From assembly GCF_900105125.1 (NCBI RefSeq), contig NZ_LT629750.1:4030001-4094000 (forward strand): a stretch of 64,000 nucleotides of DNA, read 5' to 3'. The position numbers and the translations under genes were made by a program. Shown here in pieces: positions 18,201-27,370 of the stretch. The notes beneath the pieces were generated by a model. The model was not told the origin of the DNA. It made no database searches and worked only from the letters and a program-made list of their open reading frames with translations. The first letter of the stretch is position 1; each line of letters opens with the position of its first letter. The DNA is from Bradyrhizobium canariense (GTDB lineage Bacteria > Pseudomonadota > Alphaproteobacteria > Rhizobiales > Xanthobacteraceae).

Positions 18201-18620
18201 AACGCTTGAATGCGCGCTCAGCCCGATGCTGCACGGGCTTGATGAGCTGGGAAAACGCCCTTCTCCCCGGCGTCTTGATGAAGGCGTCGACCGGCATACC
18301 AGGCACCAGCTTCGATCCGCCGAGTTTTTCGAGCTCCTCTCGATTTGAGCGAGACACGGGCTGTATAGTAGCTCGCGCCGCTGCGCTGGTCCTGCGTGAT
18401 ATCGGTGGAGGCACGCTGATCCGTCCTTCGATTTCCGGCGCCGCCTTTTGCTAAGGCAGCGAACCGCATTTGTCGCCGTCTGGCTTACTTACATAGGCCT
18501 GCTCGATGCCGCGTGGCGCAAGCTCAGCGTCGACAGCGAGCGCGTCGGCATCCGGCACGATCAGCATGATCTGCTTGCCGGGGGCGATAACGCCGCCGAC
18601 TGTGTGCACCTCTTCAGAAG
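18195..18620 (-). pseudogene. Remnant of a second HlyD-family membrane fusion protein
   Basis: On the minus strand, 18620 to about 18490 reads VHTVGGVIAPGKQIMLIVPD and then ALAVDAELAPRGIEQ. About 18400-18340 contributes YYTARVSL, and in another frame about 18330-18200 reads GGSKLVPGMPVDAFIKT followed by LIKPV. These are successive blocks of the C-terminal half of type I secretion adaptors (beta-barrel domain and C-terminal VPGMPVEAFIKT block), interrupted by a stop and frameshifts. The N-terminal coiled-coil half is gone. It lies just downstream of an intact but different hlyD gene on the same strand. Confidence 0.75.
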
Positions 18621-18682
18621 ACTGCGCGGACGGCGAAAGGTGGGCGTCTCCTACTGGCCCGCTTCATCGACGGCCACGGATC

Positions 18683-20113
18683 CTACCGCTCGCGCAGGAC
18701 GTCATGTTGGTACTTGGAGATGGGCGAGAGCAGGTAGCCGATGATCCGGCGTGAGCCGGTCTTCACCTCGGCCGTCACCGCCATGCCGGGCCCGAGATCG
18801 TAGCTCCGCCCGTCCGCCTCCATCTGCTGTCGGTTGAGCGAGATACTCGCCACGTAAACGAGGTCCTGTCCCTGCTGCTGGCCGCCTTCCTTCGCGTCCT
18901 GTCCGCGCGGCTTCTCCGCACCGCCGTCGCGTTGAACGGCGTCAGAGGATACGCTGAGCACCCGGCCGTGAAGCAGCCCGTAACGCGTGAAGTTGAAGGT
19001 GTGGACCTTGATCTCGACGTCCTGGCCCTCGTGGACGAAGCCTACGTCGTCATTGGCGAGCGTGGCCTCGATCTCAAGCTGGCTACCTGTAGGCACGATC
19101 ACCGCGAGCGGTTGGGCCGGCGTGACCACGCCCCCCACCGTGTGCACGGCGAGCTGCTGGACGACGCCGTCAACCGGCGCGGTCAGTTCCTGCAGGCTGG
19201 TCCGCCGCTGGGCCTTGATCACATCCTGGACGATTCCTGCGGCTTTCTGCTCAGCCTTGGCGAGTTCGTCGTAAGTCGTGCGGCGGAATTCGGCCGCGGT
19301 CCGATTGCGGGTTTCCTTCAGCGCGGCGAGTGCCGCATCCGCCTCGTTCGTCTTGCTCTGCTGGATCAGGAGATCCTGCTGCTGGCCGACGAGATCCTGG
19401 TCTTCGGTCAGATAGACAAGCTTCGAGCCGAGCCCCTTGTCGGACAGGTATTTGCGGGTGTCGACCCGCTCCTGGAGTAGAGGGATCGTGGCCTGCAGCT
19501 TGGTGATGTTGGCAGCCACCGTCTGCCGTTCGGCGGCCTTCTGCGACGCCTGGCGGTCCAGTTCGGACAGCTTCGCGCTCTGCTCCGAGGTCTCACTGAT
19601 CAGGAACTGACGATGCATCTCGACCTGCGCCGCTGTTGCACCTTCGGGCGGATGGAAGGCCGCGAGAGGATCGCCGTCCGAAAGCGCCGCCTTAAGCCGC
19701 GCGACGTCGAGCTGCGCGGCGATGAGGTCCCCCTTGAGATGGTCCTGTTCGGCCGCCGTCATGGTGGGATCGAGCTCGATCAAGCTCTCGCCGGCCTTGA
19801 CCCGCTGGCCGTCATGGACGTGGATCGCCCGCACGACACCGGTCTCGAACGGCTGGATCAGTTTGGTCCTGCCGTTCGGGACGATCTTGCCCTCCGCGCT
19901 GGCGACGATGTCGACCTTGCCGAACGTGGCCCAGGTCAGCGCGACGCAGAAAATGGCGATAATCGTCGCGCCGATGGCGCGTCCGATCGGCGACGGCGGC
20001 GTTTCGGCGATCTCGAGCGCCGCCGGCAGGAAGGCAAGTTCGTGGTCCCGTCTGGCGGCGGGGCGGCGCGGGAACGGGACGACGGTCCGATTGGCAGCGT
20101 TAGCCGATCCCAT
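18683..20113 (-). CDS. Type I secretion membrane fusion protein (HlyD family)
   Basis: 476-residue periplasmic adaptor. A cytoplasmic N terminus of about 40 residues precedes one transmembrane helix (about residues 43-63). A lipoyl-like half-motif (FETGVVRAIHVHDGQRVKAG), a long coiled-coil region (about 125-290), the second lipoyl half (TAPVDGVVQQLAVHTVGGVV) and a beta-barrel C-terminal domain follow. HlyD proteins bridge the inner-membrane ABC transporter and an outer-membrane TolC-type channel, which is not in this window. The start ATG overlaps the end of the ABC transporter gene by 14 bases, so the two are co-translated. The loop near residues 385-410 has an unusual Gln/Lys/Gly-rich insertion. 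Confidence 0.92.
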   Translation of the reverse strand: MGSANAANRTVVPFPRRPAARRDHELAFLPAALEIAETPPSPIGRAIGATIIAIFCVALTWATFGKVDIVASAEGKIVPNGRTKLIQPFETGVVRAIHVHDGQRVKAGESLIELDPTMTAAEQDHLKGDLIAAQLDVARLKAALSDGDPLAAFHPPEGATAAQVEMHRQFLISETSEQSAKLSELDRQASQKAAERQTVAANITKLQATIPLLQERVDTRKYLSDKGLGSKLVYLTEDQDLVGQQQDLLIQQSKTNEADAALAALKETRNRTAAEFRRTTYDELAKAEQKAAGIVQDVIKAQRRTSLQELTAPVDGVVQQLAVHTVGGVVTPAQPLAVIVPTGSQLEIEATLANDDVGFVHEGQDVEIKVHTFNFTRYGLLHGRVLSVSSDAVQRDGGAEKPRGQDAKEGGQQQGQDLVYVASISLNRQQMEADGRSYDLGPGMAVTAEVKTGSRRIIGYLLSPISKYQHDVLRER

Positions 20114-22889
20114 GGAGACCCCCCTGCAGCATGTGGAGCTTGGCGTAGCGACCGTTGGTCCGGATCAGTTCGTCGTGGCTGCCATCCTCGACCACGCGTC
20201 CAGCCTCCAGCGTGATGATGCGATCGGCGGTACGCACCGTCGACAGGCGGTGAGCGATGATGAAGACGGTCCGTCCGGCCGCGATCCGCTTCATGTTCTG
20301 CTGGATGGCGCGCTCGCTCTCGTAATCGAGGGCACTGGTCGCCTCGTCGAAGATGAGGATGCGCGGGTCGCCGACCAGAGCACGCGCGACGGCGATGCGC
20401 TGCCGCTGGCCGCCCGACAGGCTCGCCCCGCGTTCGCCGACAACGGTGTCGTATCCTTCCGGCAGCCCAAGAACGAAGTCGTGCGCGCCGGCGAGTTCGG
20501 CCGCCGCGAAGACGCGCTCCGTTGGCATCATCGGATCGGCCAGTGCGATGTTTTCGCGGATGGTCCGGTTGAACAGCACGTTGTCCTGCAACACCACCCC
20601 GATCTGCCGCCGCAGCCAAGCCGGATCCACCATGGCCAGGTCGACGCCATCGACCAGCACGCGCCCGCGCTCCGGAACGTAGAGCCGCTGCACCAGCTTG
20701 GCCAGCGTGCTCTTGCCGGAGCCGGATGAGCCAACGATGCCGACGACTTGGCCGAGCTCCACATCGAAGCAGAGATCGTGCAGCGTCTCGGGCGCGTCGG
20801 GACGGTATCGGAACGTGACGTGGTCGAACGTCACACGACCGCGGATCGGCGGCAGCGCGGCGCGGCCTGGGCTCAGGGTCGGCTCGGGCATGGTGTTGAG
20901 CACGTCGCCGAGCCGATCCACCGACAGACGGGCCTGGTGGAATTCCTGCCAGATCGAGGCGAGCCGCAGCACCGGCGCGCTGACGCGGGCCGACAACATG
21001 TTGAATGCCACGAGTTCGCCGACGCTCAAGGATCCGCTGATCACGAGCTTGGCGCCGAAGTAGAGGGTCGCGGCCGTCACCAGCTTGTTGATGAGCTGCA
21101 CGGACTCGCTCGCAACGTTGTTGAGGCTGATGACGCGGAAACTCGATGCGACGTAGCCAGCGAGCTGCTCCTCCCAGCGCCGCTGCATCTGCGGCTCGAC
21201 CGCCATCGCCTTCAGCGTTTCGATCCCCGTTACGCTCTCGACCAGGAACGACTGATTCTCAGCGCCGCGCCTAAACTTCTCGTCGAGGCGGCGCCGGAAC
21301 AGCGGCGTCAAACCGGCCGAGATGCCGATGTAGAACGGGAAGGCCGCCACCGCGACGAGTGTCAGGGTCAGAGAGTAGTAAGCCATCACCGCGAGGAAGA
21401 CGATCGTGAACAGGAGATCGATGACGAGCGTCAGCGCCGAGCTGGTGATGAACTGGCGGATGTTCTCGAGCTCGCGGACGCGCGCGACTGAATCGCCGAC
21501 GCGGCGCGACTGAAAGTAGGCGATCGGCAGTGAGATCAGGTGCCGGAACAGGCGCGCGCCGAGTTCGACGTCGATACGGTTGGTGGTGTGCGCGAAGAGA
21601 TAGGTGCGCAATGCGCCGAGCACCGCCTCGAACAGGCAGATGATCACCAGTCCGACGACCAGCACGTCGAGCGTGCTCAGGCTGTGGTGCACCAGAACCT
21701 TGTCGATGATCACCTGGAAGAACAAGGGCGAGACCAGCGCGAAAAGCTGGAGGAAAAGCGAGCCGGTCATCACTTCGACGAGCATCCGCCGGTACTTGCC
21801 GATGGCGCCCATGAACCAGGAGATGTCGAAGCGGCCGGAGAGATCGGAAAGCCCAACGCGACGCGTCGCCAGAATCAGTTCGCCGGTCCAGACGGCTTCG
21901 AACTCCTCTCGCGTCATCGTGTCCGGGCGCTGCTCGGTCGGTCGTTGCACCAGCACCTTGTCGGAAGCGACCTTGCCCAGGATCAGGAAAGTGCCGTCAC
22001 GCAATACGGCAATGCCCGGCAGCGGCGTAGACTCGAGGCGCTCCCAACGCGTCGACAGCAGCCGCGCCTTGAGCTCCATATCCATGGCGCAGCGGAGCAT
22101 CTCCGGAATGCCGATCCGGGGCGATCCGATGCGGTGACGGATCTGATCGGGCTCGGCGCCGATGCCATGGCAGCGCAGAAGGATGGTCAGCGCCAGCAAG
22201 GCCGATTCCGTCTTCGCAGGGTCGATCGGGGTCTCCTCGCCCGGCTGCTCGAATGCGACCGGTGCGTCGTCCTCGGCGCTCTCTCGACGCAGCCACCGCC
22301 ACGTCAGTTCGGCCAGCAAACGCATCCGGTCGGCAACGACGGCGGCGTCAACGGAGGGCACGCGCGGACGCGGCAAGAAATTCAGCACCCGGCGCAGAGC
22401 GGGAAATTGAAATTTCGGAATCGGAAGCTTCGGCAGGGAGAATTTCGGCAGGGAGAATTTTGGTACGAAATCCTTCCATGTCCTGGCCGGAAGCACCGCG
22501 ACGACGCGACCGCCCCAAACGGCTTCGAGCTCCTCGCGTGTCATGTACCTTGGGCGTTTGGAGGTCAGGTCGGCCGCCACGACGCGGTCCTCGATCAGCT
22601 GTCCGAGCAGCAGATATTTGCCGTCCCGCAACGCGGCCAAGGCCGGCATCCGCAGTCTCGACAGCGCGGTCCAATCGATCGAGATTCCCCGGACCTTGAG
22701 CCCGAGCTTGCGTCCGCATCTGACCATCTCCGTAACGTCGAGGACGTCACGCTTGCAGAGCTTGCGGACCTGGTCAGGCGCGACGCTACGCCCGTGGAGG
22801 CGCAACAAAATCGTCAGCGCGTTGATGCCTTGTTCGAAGGCATTGTCATCGTGCGCGGCCTGCGGCCGCGTCTTTTTCTTGATCGTCAT
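20100..22889 (-). CDS. Type I secretion ABC transporter with two degenerate C39-like N-terminal domains
   Basis: 929-residue HlyB-type exporter. The C-terminal ATPase is complete: Walker A GSSGSGKST, signature LSGGQRQRIAVARAL, Walker B ILIFDEATSALD and the His-switch IIAHRLSTV. The membrane domain spans about residues 365-650. The N terminus is unusual: two C39-peptidase-like domains (about 15-135 and 225-350) share the block MTREELEAVWGG / MTREEFEAVWTG. They are joined by a proline-rich linker with PKFSLPKFSLPK and a helical stretch. Neither has the catalytic Cys of bacteriocin-type C39 peptidases, so both are probably substrate-docking CLD domains as in HlyB. The usual length is about 700-720 residues. 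The partner HlyD lies downstream. Confidence 0.92.
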   Translation of the reverse strand: MTIKKKTRPQAAHDDNAFEQGINALTILLRLHGRSVAPDQVRKLCKRDVLDVTEMVRCGRKLGLKVRGISIDWTALSRLRMPALAALRDGKYLLLGQLIEDRVVAADLTSKRPRYMTREELEAVWGGRVVAVLPARTWKDFVPKFSLPKFSLPKLPIPKFQFPALRRVLNFLPRPRVPSVDAAVVADRMRLLAELTWRWLRRESAEDDAPVAFEQPGEETPIDPAKTESALLALTILLRCHGIGAEPDQIRHRIGSPRIGIPEMLRCAMDMELKARLLSTRWERLESTPLPGIAVLRDGTFLILGKVASDKVLVQRPTEQRPDTMTREEFEAVWTGELILATRRVGLSDLSGRFDISWFMGAIGKYRRMLVEVMTGSLFLQLFALVSPLFFQVIIDKVLVHHSLSTLDVLVVGLVIICLFEAVLGALRTYLFAHTTNRIDVELGARLFRHLISLPIAYFQSRRVGDSVARVRELENIRQFITSSALTLVIDLLFTIVFLAVMAYYSLTLTLVAVAAFPFYIGISAGLTPLFRRRLDEKFRRGAENQSFLVESVTGIETLKAMAVEPQMQRRWEEQLAGYVASSFRVISLNNVASESVQLINKLVTAATLYFGAKLVISGSLSVGELVAFNMLSARVSAPVLRLASIWQEFHQARLSVDRLGDVLNTMPEPTLSPGRAALPPIRGRVTFDHVTFRYRPDAPETLHDLCFDVELGQVVGIVGSSGSGKSTLAKLVQRLYVPERGRVLVDGVDLAMVDPAWLRRQIGVVLQDNVLFNRTIRENIALADPMMPTERVFAAAELAGAHDFVLGLPEGYDTVVGERGASLSGGQRQRIAVARALVGDPRILIFDEATSALDYESERAIQQNMKRIAAGRTVFIIAHRLSTVRTADRIITLEAGRVVEDGSHDELIRTNGRYAKLHMLQGGLHGIG

Positions 22890-22945
22890 GCGGCGAATGT
22901 TCCTTCTGGAAATGCGCGAGACGTTCCTTCTGGAATTTCAAACAA

Positions 22946-22985
22946 GCGGAGCCTTGATCGCCCTGAGGAGGCGACCAGGCTCCGC
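22946..22985 (-). terminator. Hairpin downstream of the beta-helix protein gene
   Basis: A stem gcggagcct / aggctccgc (9 bp) encloses a loop of about 20 bases. Read on the minus strand it follows the stop of the gene at 23018-25234 by about 30 bases and is followed by a T-rich stretch (TTGTTTG). It would separate that gene from the ABC transporter gene. Confidence 0.5.
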
Positions 22986-23017
22986 ATGTCTTGTTCGCTA
23001 GATCAGTGCAGAGGAAA

Positions 23018-25234
23018 TCAGTGCAGAGGCCTGGTCAGCTGATTGGAGGCCTGCTGCTGAGTCTGTGCGGACGAAGATCCCCCCTGTGTGAAGTGTGATG
23101 TGTTGCCAAAGTCGCCGGCCATCATCTGGTTGAACAGGGCGAAGGCCTTGGCTCCTGCGCTCGCGGTTTGATCCGTCGACGATCCGGCCGCCGAAGAGGC
23201 GCCCGACTTCGACGAGAACGCATCGCTCAGGGTCTGCGCTGTCTTGGCAAAGCCAGGATGGCTGTTGAACCACTGCGAGACGTCGGAGTGATGACCACCG
23301 CCACCCCACTGCCCGGGCCAGCCGCCGTGTGACGACGAACCCGAACCTGACGTTCCGGTCGAGCCAGAACCGGTCGAGCCGGAGCCGGACGTTCCCGTCC
23401 CCGACGTGGACGGCGGATCCGTCACGGTGATGGACTGCGCCGCACTCGACGAGTGGTTGGTCCGATCGGTCGCGGTGATCGTCAGCGTTGAGGTCGGGCT
23501 ACCATTGCCTGTGTAGGACGACTTCAACGTGAGACCGCTGTTCACCTCGGCCGCGGTCAACGTGACGCTGCTTCCGCTGAAGGTCTTGTGGTCGAGGTTA
23601 TCAGTAATGGTCTCGTAGCTCGGCAGTCCCTTGATGTTGACCGTCACCTTGTCCGCCGCATTGGACGCGCTGACGCTCACGCCGAGTTTGACGCTCTGAT
23701 CGGGACTGATCGACAATGAAGGGTCGGCGACCGTGACGGCCGGAGCCTTCGGCGGAGTCGCCCCGCCCGACGCTCCGGTGCCGACGGTGCCGGTACCCGT
23801 GGTGCCACCGGACGATGTGCCGCTACCAGTGCCGCCAGTCGGATCGGTGACGCTGCCACCGCCCGAAGACGTGCCGGTGCCCGTGGTGCCGGTACCCGTG
23901 CCACTGCCTGAAGAGCTGCCGCCGGAAGCCGGCGAACCGCTGCCGCTGCCGCCGGTCGGATCGGTGACGCTGCCACCGCCCGAAGAAGACGTCCCGGTGC
24001 CGGTGCCCGTGGTGCCGGTACCCGTGGTGCCACTGCCTGAAGAGGTCCCGGTGCCGGTACCCGTGGTGGTGCCGCTACCCGAAGAGCCGCCGGAAGCCGA
24101 CGAACCGCTGCCGCTGCCGCCGGTCGGATCGGTGACGCTGCCACCGCCCGAAGACGTCCCGGTGCCGGTGCCCGTGGTGCCACTGCCTGAAGAGGTCCCG
24201 GTGCCGGTACCCGTGGTGGTGCCGCTACCCGAAGAGCTGCCGCCGGAGGCCGAGCTGCCGCTGCCTGAAGAACCCGAACCGGTGCTGCCGGTCCCTGTGC
24301 CCGTGGTGGTACCCGTCGAACCGGACGGCGCGGTCGTGACGTTGCCGGTTACGGTATCGTTGCTGGATTGGTTTATCAAAATCGCCGCGTTGCTGGCCGA
24401 CTGAACGTTCTGCGTATTATTTCCGTATATGGTGTTGCCACTGATAGTCGCGTTGGCAGTCAGGAATGACTCAATGCCGGATGAACCATTACCGGTGACT
24501 GTGTTGTTCTGGACGAGGATTTGTCCCGTGTAGCCGGTATTCGTGTCCAGAATGATACCTTCACCGTCGGTGATCGAGTTGTTGACGCCGCCGGTCGGGA
24601 CCATCTGCGCGTTACCGGACACAGAATTGCCGCTTATGACGAAGTGGGCACCGGCATTATTGTCCAGGTTCTGCGACTCATAGACGGAAATGCCGCTGTT
24701 GCCGTAAGCCGACCAGTGCGCATTGTTAGTGACTGTGTTATTCAGGATCTGCACATAGTCAGCTCCCACGGTACCGATGCCACCGCCGGGTTCGTTGGTG
24801 ACTGTGTTGTTTTCGATTATGATATGGTTCGGCAGCGGGACACTGCTGCTTGAGTTGACGGATATACCGTTCCCGTTGAGGTTGGCGGTGCCGCCGTACC
24901 CCGCCATCGCCTGGCTCAAATTATAGTTCGCCGCATCGCCTTCGACGGTGAAGCCGTTAATGACGATATTGGATGCCTGGATGTCGATCCCATTCCAATA
25001 GCCCGAGCTGTTGATGACGGGCGTCTGTCCAGGGGCCGCTTCAAAAGTGATAGGAGCGCTCTCCGTACCGCTGGTGGTGATAGTAACCGGCGCATAAGTA
25101 CCGTTCATGACCTCGACGGTATCACCGGCCTTCACCAGGTCTGCGGCTGCCTGAAGGCTAGCCAGAGGAGCACTCGCGGACGTGCCCGCGTTGTTCGCAC
25201 TACCAATCTGAGAGCTCACATAGTAAGTGGTCAT
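23018..25234 (-). CDS. Parallel beta-helix protein with long Ser/Gly/Thr linker, probable type I secretion substrate
   Basis: 738-residue protein without a signal peptide; AGGAAAG precedes ATG 25234. Residues 1 to about 295 form a right-handed parallel beta-helix of the pectate-lyase/nosD type: an opening YYVSSQIGSANNAGTSASAP block, then recurring NNTVTNN, GNSVSGN and GNTIYGN turns. Residues about 300-500 are a low-complexity linker rich in Gly, Ser and Thr with repeated SVTDPTGGSGSG. A cadherin/Ig-like beta domain (about 505-605) and a Gly/Ser-rich C-terminal region with GGWPGQWGGGGHHSD follow. Such folds bind or cleave acidic polysaccharides. Its position beside the HlyB/HlyD genes and lack of a signal peptide suggest type I export (inference). 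No RTX nonapeptides are seen. Confidence 0.8.
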   Translation of the reverse strand: MTTYYVSSQIGSANNAGTSASAPLASLQAAADLVKAGDTVEVMNGTYAPVTITTSGTESAPITFEAAPGQTPVINSSGYWNGIDIQASNIVINGFTVEGDAANYNLSQAMAGYGGTANLNGNGISVNSSSSVPLPNHIIIENNTVTNEPGGGIGTVGADYVQILNNTVTNNAHWSAYGNSGISVYESQNLDNNAGAHFVISGNSVSGNAQMVPTGGVNNSITDGEGIILDTNTGYTGQILVQNNTVTGNGSSGIESFLTANATISGNTIYGNNTQNVQSASNAAILINQSSNDTVTGNVTTAPSGSTGTTTGTGTGSTGSGSSGSGSSASGGSSSGSGTTTGTGTGTSSGSGTTGTGTGTSSGGGSVTDPTGGSGSGSSASGGSSGSGTTTGTGTGTSSGSGTTGTGTTGTGTGTSSSGGGSVTDPTGGSGSGSPASGGSSSGSGTGTGTTGTGTSSGGGSVTDPTGGTGSGTSSGGTTGTGTVGTGASGGATPPKAPAVTVADPSLSISPDQSVKLGVSVSASNAADKVTVNIKGLPSYETITDNLDHKTFSGSSVTLTAAEVNSGLTLKSSYTGNGSPTSTLTITATDRTNHSSSAAQSITVTDPPSTSGTGTSGSGSTGSGSTGTSGSGSSSHGGWPGQWGGGGHHSDVSQWFNSHPGFAKTAQTLSDAFSSKSGASSAAGSSTDQTASAGAKAFALFNQMMAGDFGNTSHFTQGGSSSAQTQQQASNQLTRPLH
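23790..24320 (-). repeat. Imperfect DNA repeats encoding a Gly/Ser/Thr linker
   Basis: Degenerate tandem units encode alternations of GTGTG, SSGSG and SVTDPTGG. The SVTDPTGG block recurs at least three times at spacings of about 100-180 bp. The same DNA is open on the plus strand (Pro/Val-rich), which is a compositional shadow and not a gene. Repeat number probably varies between strains. Confidence 0.75.
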
Positions 25235-25783
25235 AAATCTTTCCTGTCTTCGATGCGCACGCTCAACTCGTCACCGAGATAAATGCAGCTCACCGATCAT
25301 CGGCACCTAAACTGCACGAACCTTCCGATTTTGAATTGGCCGCTGAACGCCCCATTCACCCGTGTCTGGATTCATCGCGCGCCAAGTCTTTTTTAAGACG
25401 ATTTGTTGACTTGCACAGGGTGGTTTTCTGGTCGTACGTCATTTGCTCAGCGACGATTTTTTAAACCACAAAAAATCTCTTACTGCCGCAGGATAACGCA
25501 GATATTTTCCCACTTTTAATAGCGCGCCCGGCTTCAATATCGAGAAAACTTCCTTCAGTACAACATCATGCGCTGGCGGCCCGGAAGGCTCCGCAAAAAA
25601 TGAAAATAAACAGTGGAAAATAACCACACCGATTATGGAGGGGGATGCTCACTGAATTTTCCACCCATCCGAGCTAAGGAACCGCAGCGAAGTTTCTCGC
25701 TATCGAACGAGCGGACAGCAACATGCGACCGGCAGTCTCGTCCGAATTCTGGCTCGATCGCCGGCAAATAGAGCGGCGATTTT
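25235..25783. other. Intergenic region with a short unexplained leftward frame
   Basis: The region upstream of the beta-helix gene contains its likely promoter, which I cannot place. A leftward frame at 25439-25627 ends ILKPGALLKVGKYLRYPAAV and FLWFKK. It looks protein-like but is short, lacks a clear ribosome site and could be the truncated end of a lost gene. The rest shows nothing recognisable. Confidence 0.35.
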
Positions 25784-27292
25784 TTATGGGCAGGTCGCCA
25801 TGCCACTTGTGCAGGCTCCGGCATCGACAAGTGCAGGCTGGAGATAATCTTGCGACTTTCCGTAACCTATCGCCGGGCTGTGCGGCTGCAGCGCAAAATT
25901 GCCCGATGCCGGATCAACCAGCAGAGGATCTACGTTGCAGCTATTGTTGATGCAGGAGAAATAGCGCGCAGCAGCGCCGTTATTAAGCAGCATAACGCCG
26001 ATGCCACCGTACGTGACGTTATTTGACCAGGTGGTGTTTGTGTCAAGAACGCCCGCTACGTCGCCCGCGACAACTGGCGCGTTCCTGCCCCCGCAATAAC
26101 GGCCACAGCCGGCATTAGCAGCGCTCAACAGCGATTCGGAAATGTTATTGATCCAGACGTTGTTCGAACCGCCTTGTTGACTGAGATCTCCCAGAGCATA
26201 GACATTTAAACAGTCGTCGCGCCCGTTGCCGTAAACGGTATTATTGGCCACCGTAATATTGGATGCGTGGAATACGTGTATCCCCCTGCCACCGTTGGAA
26301 TAAGACAGGTTTCCCAAAACAAGGCTTCGATACGGGTAAGCCACCTTATTTGTAGCCCCATCCAAAAAGGTATCCATGATGATGCCATTGCCGTCGGTAT
26401 GGCTTCCACAGGGGACAGGGTTGCTCTGGCTCAACATGTTTTCGTGGACGTCATTCCAACTGACAATGTTATGAAAGGACGGAGCGAAACTCAGGTCCAT
26501 TTCAGACGGGACGTAAGTAGAGCCGAAATGGCACGAGGGGTTGGCGCGGTCTATGCACTGTAGGGTAACCAACGATATCCCTGACCCCTGCCAACCAGAG
26601 GTAAAGCTGTTATCGTAGACGCTATTATGTATCACATAATACCACTCCTTCCAGGCAAGGGATATTCCTGACAGATTGCAGTGGTGCACGGTATTATTTA
26701 TCAGCCAGATGTGGTGAGTCGAATTGCCGGGGCCGTAGGTTTGATCATCCGTGGCGAAGCATGCATCGGCGATTCCTCCAGGCAGCAAGGCATCATTGCC
26801 ATCGACCTCAAACCCGTCGACGACGACAAAATTTCCACCGTCTCTGAAGCCCCAAAGGTGACCTTCTTGCGGGGCCAGAACGCGACAGGCCCCCAAGACC
26901 TGACAGCGATAAACAACATAGCCCGCCGGGGTGGGCTCGCTTCCACCATGCTGAACCAGAACATTAGCGCCGTAGGTGCCTGCCGCCACATTGATGCAGT
27001 CACCGCCGAGTCGTGAGGACGAGTCTGCGCGCTGGATCGTCAGCCAAGGCTGTGCCTCAGTTCCGGGATTACTGTTGCTTCCGTTTGGGGCGACGTAGAA
27101 GTTCCGCAGACACCTGTAGAACGGCGCCGCGTGGAGTGCCTGACTGGGGCCTGGCGCCTCTGTCGTTCTGCCTGCTGTTGTTCCCTGTGCCGGTGCTGAA
27201 ACCGACAGAAGCGAGAAAAGTATCAGCGTGAGAGCGAGCGATTTGAATCGCTTGGCGACAATCTCTCGGGCCTTGAGTTTTTTTCCCCACAT
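25784..27292 (-). CDS. Exported parallel beta-helix protein
   Basis: 502-residue protein with an N-terminal signal peptide (hydrophobic LALTLILFSLLSVSAPAQG at about residues 18-37). A FYVAPNGSNSNPGTEAQPW block typical of right-handed beta-helix polysaccharide-active proteins follows. Recurring turns such as WLINNTVHHCN, VIHNSVYDN, LVLGNLSYSNGGRGIHVF and NITVANNTVYGNG form the helix coils. Many cysteines are spread through the chain, suggesting disulfides in the periplasm or outside the cell. It lies between the first beta-helix gene and the Wzy-like gene on the same strand. A role as polysaccharide lyase or epimerase on the exported glycan is plausible but unproven; no catalytic residues could be assigned. 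Confidence 0.8.
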   Translation of the reverse strand: MWGKKLKAREIVAKRFKSLALTLILFSLLSVSAPAQGTTAGRTTEAPGPSQALHAAPFYRCLRNFYVAPNGSNSNPGTEAQPWLTIQRADSSSRLGGDCINVAAGTYGANVLVQHGGSEPTPAGYVVYRCQVLGACRVLAPQEGHLWGFRDGGNFVVVDGFEVDGNDALLPGGIADACFATDDQTYGPGNSTHHIWLINNTVHHCNLSGISLAWKEWYYVIHNSVYDNSFTSGWQGSGISLVTLQCIDRANPSCHFGSTYVPSEMDLSFAPSFHNIVSWNDVHENMLSQSNPVPCGSHTDGNGIIMDTFLDGATNKVAYPYRSLVLGNLSYSNGGRGIHVFHASNITVANNTVYGNGRDDCLNVYALGDLSQQGGSNNVWINNISESLLSAANAGCGRYCGGRNAPVVAGDVAGVLDTNTTWSNNVTYGGIGVMLLNNGAAARYFSCINNSCNVDPLLVDPASGNFALQPHSPAIGYGKSQDYLQPALVDAGACTSGMATCP

Positions 27293-27370
27293 GTCCGTCT
27301 TTGCTGATCCAGAAGACGTGCTCGCACGAGACGGCTCAAGAAGATGACTTGTTACACATTTGCAGGGTCA

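Noticed and set aside
21540..23042. A 500-codon open frame on the plus strand
   Set aside because: Antisense to the type I ABC transporter, whose motifs are complete; no family resemblance in the plus-strand product.
23790..24320. Possible CRISPR-like repeat array
   Set aside because: Repeat spacing is irregular, the spacers are themselves repetitive and the whole region is in frame within a coding sequence.
23733..24404. Pro/Val-rich 223-residue plus-strand protein
   Set aside because: It is the complement of the Gly/Ser/Thr linker repeats of the beta-helix protein.
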